From positions 1 to 6,712 of the forward strand of contig JAJYPQ010000223.1 in NCBI GenBank assembly GCA_021795255.1: 6,712 nt of DNA, given 5' to 3'. Below the pieces are notes generated by a model. The model saw only the letters and a list, made by a program, of their open reading frames with translations. It ran no database searches and was not told where the DNA came from. Source of the stretch: Pseudomonadota bacterium. GTDB lineage: Bacteria; Pseudomonadota; Gammaproteobacteria; Acidiferrobacterales; Acidiferrobacteraceae. Positions 5,705-6,712 of the stretch are shown in pieces (the first letter of the stretch is position 1; each line of letters begins with the position of its first letter). The translations under genes and the position numbers were made by a program.

Positions 5705-6060
5705 GATCGAAGCCTTATTTGACGCAATCTACGTCAGTGATCTGCCTACGCTCGTTCAAACATTCTCCTGAACTCACGATCGGCGTAGTAGTGCCGCCTG
5801 GCGGCGACGATCGGCTGGAGGTGGTGGCGAGGAACAGCGGCTCTTGGTCTGGAATACAACGGCTTCCTGGTCGAGCAGATCGGAGACCAGGCGGACGCTG
5901 TCATGATCGTTGACGCCGAACCCCTGCAAACACTGGCATTGTTCAGGAAGGGCCGGCGCGCTCGCCAACCTGCGCCTCGTTCGCCGACGACTGGTGCGAC
6001 CCTCCAGGGGTAGTCCGCCCAAAAATCGGCTTTCCGGCCCCAAAAGGCCTCCCGACCGAT
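5705..6060. other. Gene-free stretch with possible coding debris
   Basis: No convincing gene is seen. Several frames on both strands stay open for 60-90 codons across 5780-6043, including a + strand frame without a start (about 5783 to a TAG at 6010-6012) and - strand frames over the same bases. None has a Shine-Dalgarno site, recognisable motif or protein-like start. Short protein-like runs change frame, which would fit an old decayed gene, perhaps of a mobile element, but the family cannot be named. No terminator is visible directly after the HxlR gene. Confidence 0.4.
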
Positions 6061-6081
6061 AAAAAGAGCCCCCTTTGGGGC
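6060..6081 (-). terminator. Intrinsic terminator-like hairpin on the - strand
   Basis: Read on the - strand, GCCCC (6081-6077) and GGGGC (6072-6068) form a 5-base-pair GC stem with a 4-base loop, followed by TCTTTTTA (6067-6060). This is a good intrinsic terminator for - strand transcription, but no - strand gene is seen to its right inside the window. On the + strand no T-run follows directly. Confidence 0.5.
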
Positions 6082-6427
6082 GAGTAACGGTGTCTTTTAC
6101 TCTCTCACCTCGACCGAATGCCGTTCCGGCATCCTGCGCTTATTGAAAGGGGCGCTTAGTTCAGACGTGGTTTAGCGGTAGGGGAAGTATCCCCATTTTA
6201 AGTTTTTAACTCCGGCATCCGCGCTCGTTCTCCATTCGCCTCCGTAGTCCTGCAAGCCTCGTTCTCGCCCCCAGGCCGTGTCCGTTCACGTCTCCCTCAC
6301 AAGGGCCGCGCCAGCGATAAAGCCGCTGTCATGTCCCTTGCCGGTCGCCCAAGGCCGCTCACTCCCCCGGCTATTCGTGAGGGGCGAGAGCCGACGCAAG
6401 ACGCAGGACCACAAACAGGAGACTCAC
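6082..6427 (+). promoter_or_regulatory. Structured non-coding leader upstream of the ArdC-like gene
   Basis: No gene is seen in these 346 bases. They contain a perfect hairpin ATGCCG-TTC-CGGCAT (6118-6132), a second perfect hairpin GGGGA-AGTA-TCCCC (6181-6194) followed by a T-rich run (6196-6208), and a duplicated motif TCCGGCATCC(T)GCGCT (6125-6140 and 6211-6225). The region should carry the promoter of the ArdC-like gene, but no clear -35/-10 pair was found. AGGAG at 6417-6421 is the ribosome binding site, 6 bases before ATG 6428. Confidence 0.5.
6125..6225 (+). repeat. Direct repeat pair of a 15-16 base motif
   Basis: TCCGGCATCCTGCGCT (6125-6140) and TCCGGCATCCGCGCT (6211-6225) differ only by one T. 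They flank the GGGGA/TCCCC hairpin, and the first copy also forms the right arm of the ATGCCG hairpin. They may be protein-binding sites in the leader of the ArdC-like gene. Confidence 0.5.
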
Positions 6428-6712
6428 ATGAATACGAACGAGCGCAACACGGATGCCAGAAGCCAAGTCAACCCCGAGGGGTTCAAGCCTCAACAATCCG
6501 CAGGGGGTCAGACCTTCGACGTTCACCAGGCCATCACCGACCAGATTCTAGCCGCCATGGAGCAAGCCCGCGCCACGGGCCGCAGGCTTTGGGACAGTCA
6601 GCCCAGCCTTCCCTTAAACCTCACCACCAACAAGCCCTATAGCGGGATCAACGTCCTCATGCTGTGGAGTGAAGGTCTTAGCCACTGCTACCGTTCCCCG
6701 TACGGGCTCACC
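6428..6712 (+). CDS. ArdC-like antirestriction / ssDNA-binding protein, N-terminal part (partial)
   Basis: The frame gives 95 residues and runs off the right edge. After an N-terminal tail of about 28 polar residues, TFDVHQAITDQILAAMEQA (29-47) and LPLNLTTNKPYSGINVLMLW (61-80), then YRSPYGLT, match the N-terminal ssDNA-binding domain of ArdC and related DUF1738 proteins (usual pattern P-x-N-x(2)-T-x-K-PY-x-G-x-N-x(4)-W, then a SPxWLT-like motif). ArdC binds single-stranded DNA and protects incoming plasmid DNA from restriction; many relatives carry a C-terminal metalloprotease-like domain, which would lie beyond the window. The first Trp of the usual PW-x(3)-W element is not present here; Trp55 is. 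AGGAG at 6417-6421, 6 bases before ATG 6428, supports the start. Presence near conjugation genes fits an early-expressed defence-evasion gene. A replication primase fused to the same domain is the main alternative. Confidence 0.85.
   Translation, partial: MNTNERNTDARSQVNPEGFKPQQSAGGQTFDVHQAITDQILAAMEQARATGRRLWDSQPSLPLNLTTNKPYSGINVLMLWSEGLSHCYRSPYGLT

Noticed and set aside
5774..6043. 89-residue frame on the - strand
   Set aside because: No Shine-Dalgarno site, Arg- and Pro-rich low-quality sequence, and equally open frames on the other strand; kept only as possible debris.
6164..6220. tRNA-like stretch (TAGCGGTAGGGG resembles a D-arm)
   Set aside because: No acceptor stem, anticodon stem or TTC-type arm pairs up around it.
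6331..6642. 103-residue frame on the + strand
   Set aside because: It overlaps the ArdC-like gene in another frame; the ArdC-like frame has the family motifs and a good Shine-Dalgarno site.

Overview
This window looks like part of a conjugative or mobilisable element (plasmid or integrated ICE) from a GC-rich Gram-negative bacterium, most likely a proteobacterium. The evidence is a type IV coupling protein behind the tail of what is probably a relaxase gene, an ArdC-type antirestriction/ssDNA-binding gene at the right edge, and a phage/plasmid-type adenine methyltransferase relic. The host species cannot be fixed from the sequence. No integrase, replication gene or att site is visible.

Left part (about 1-2880, + strand) is a compact conjugation operon. 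It holds the 3' end of an upstream gene, then a TraD/TrwB/VirD4-like coupling ATPase, then a membrane-anchored protein with topoisomerase-type zinc ribbons, then a small two-helix membrane protein whose start overlaps the previous stop. Good Shine-Dalgarno sites precede the three starts. A long inverted repeat (2905-2950) follows the operon.

Middle part (about 2980-5704) is accessory. It begins with a Dam-type N6-adenine methyltransferase with an N-terminal helix-turn-helix. Its reading frame is broken by two +1 shifts, and removing one base at each restores a 243-residue protein. Then comes an unrecognised 87-residue gene on the - strand with its own terminator-like hairpin. A 267-base gap follows, with a short tandem repeat. 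Last is a divergent pair: an NmrA-family NAD(P)-binding protein (- strand) and an HxlR-family regulator with an N-terminal cysteine (+ strand). This matches the arrangement of E. coli qorB/qorR (ytfG/ytfH) and suggests a quinone or electrophile stress cargo module.

Right part (5705-6712) starts with about 720 bases without a convincing gene. It holds possible coding debris, a hairpin that reads as a - strand terminator with no matching gene, and a leader with two perfect small hairpins and a duplicated 15-16 base motif. It ends with the first 95 codons of the ArdC-like gene, which runs off the window.

The coupling protein and the probable relaxase would serve DNA transfer. The methyltransferase (if intact in reality) and the ArdC-like protein would protect incoming DNA. 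The hxlR/nmrA pair is cargo. I see no clear undescribed system. The most unusual items are the zinc-ribbon membrane protein next to the coupling protein, the orphan 87-residue gene, and the structured leader of the ArdC-like gene.
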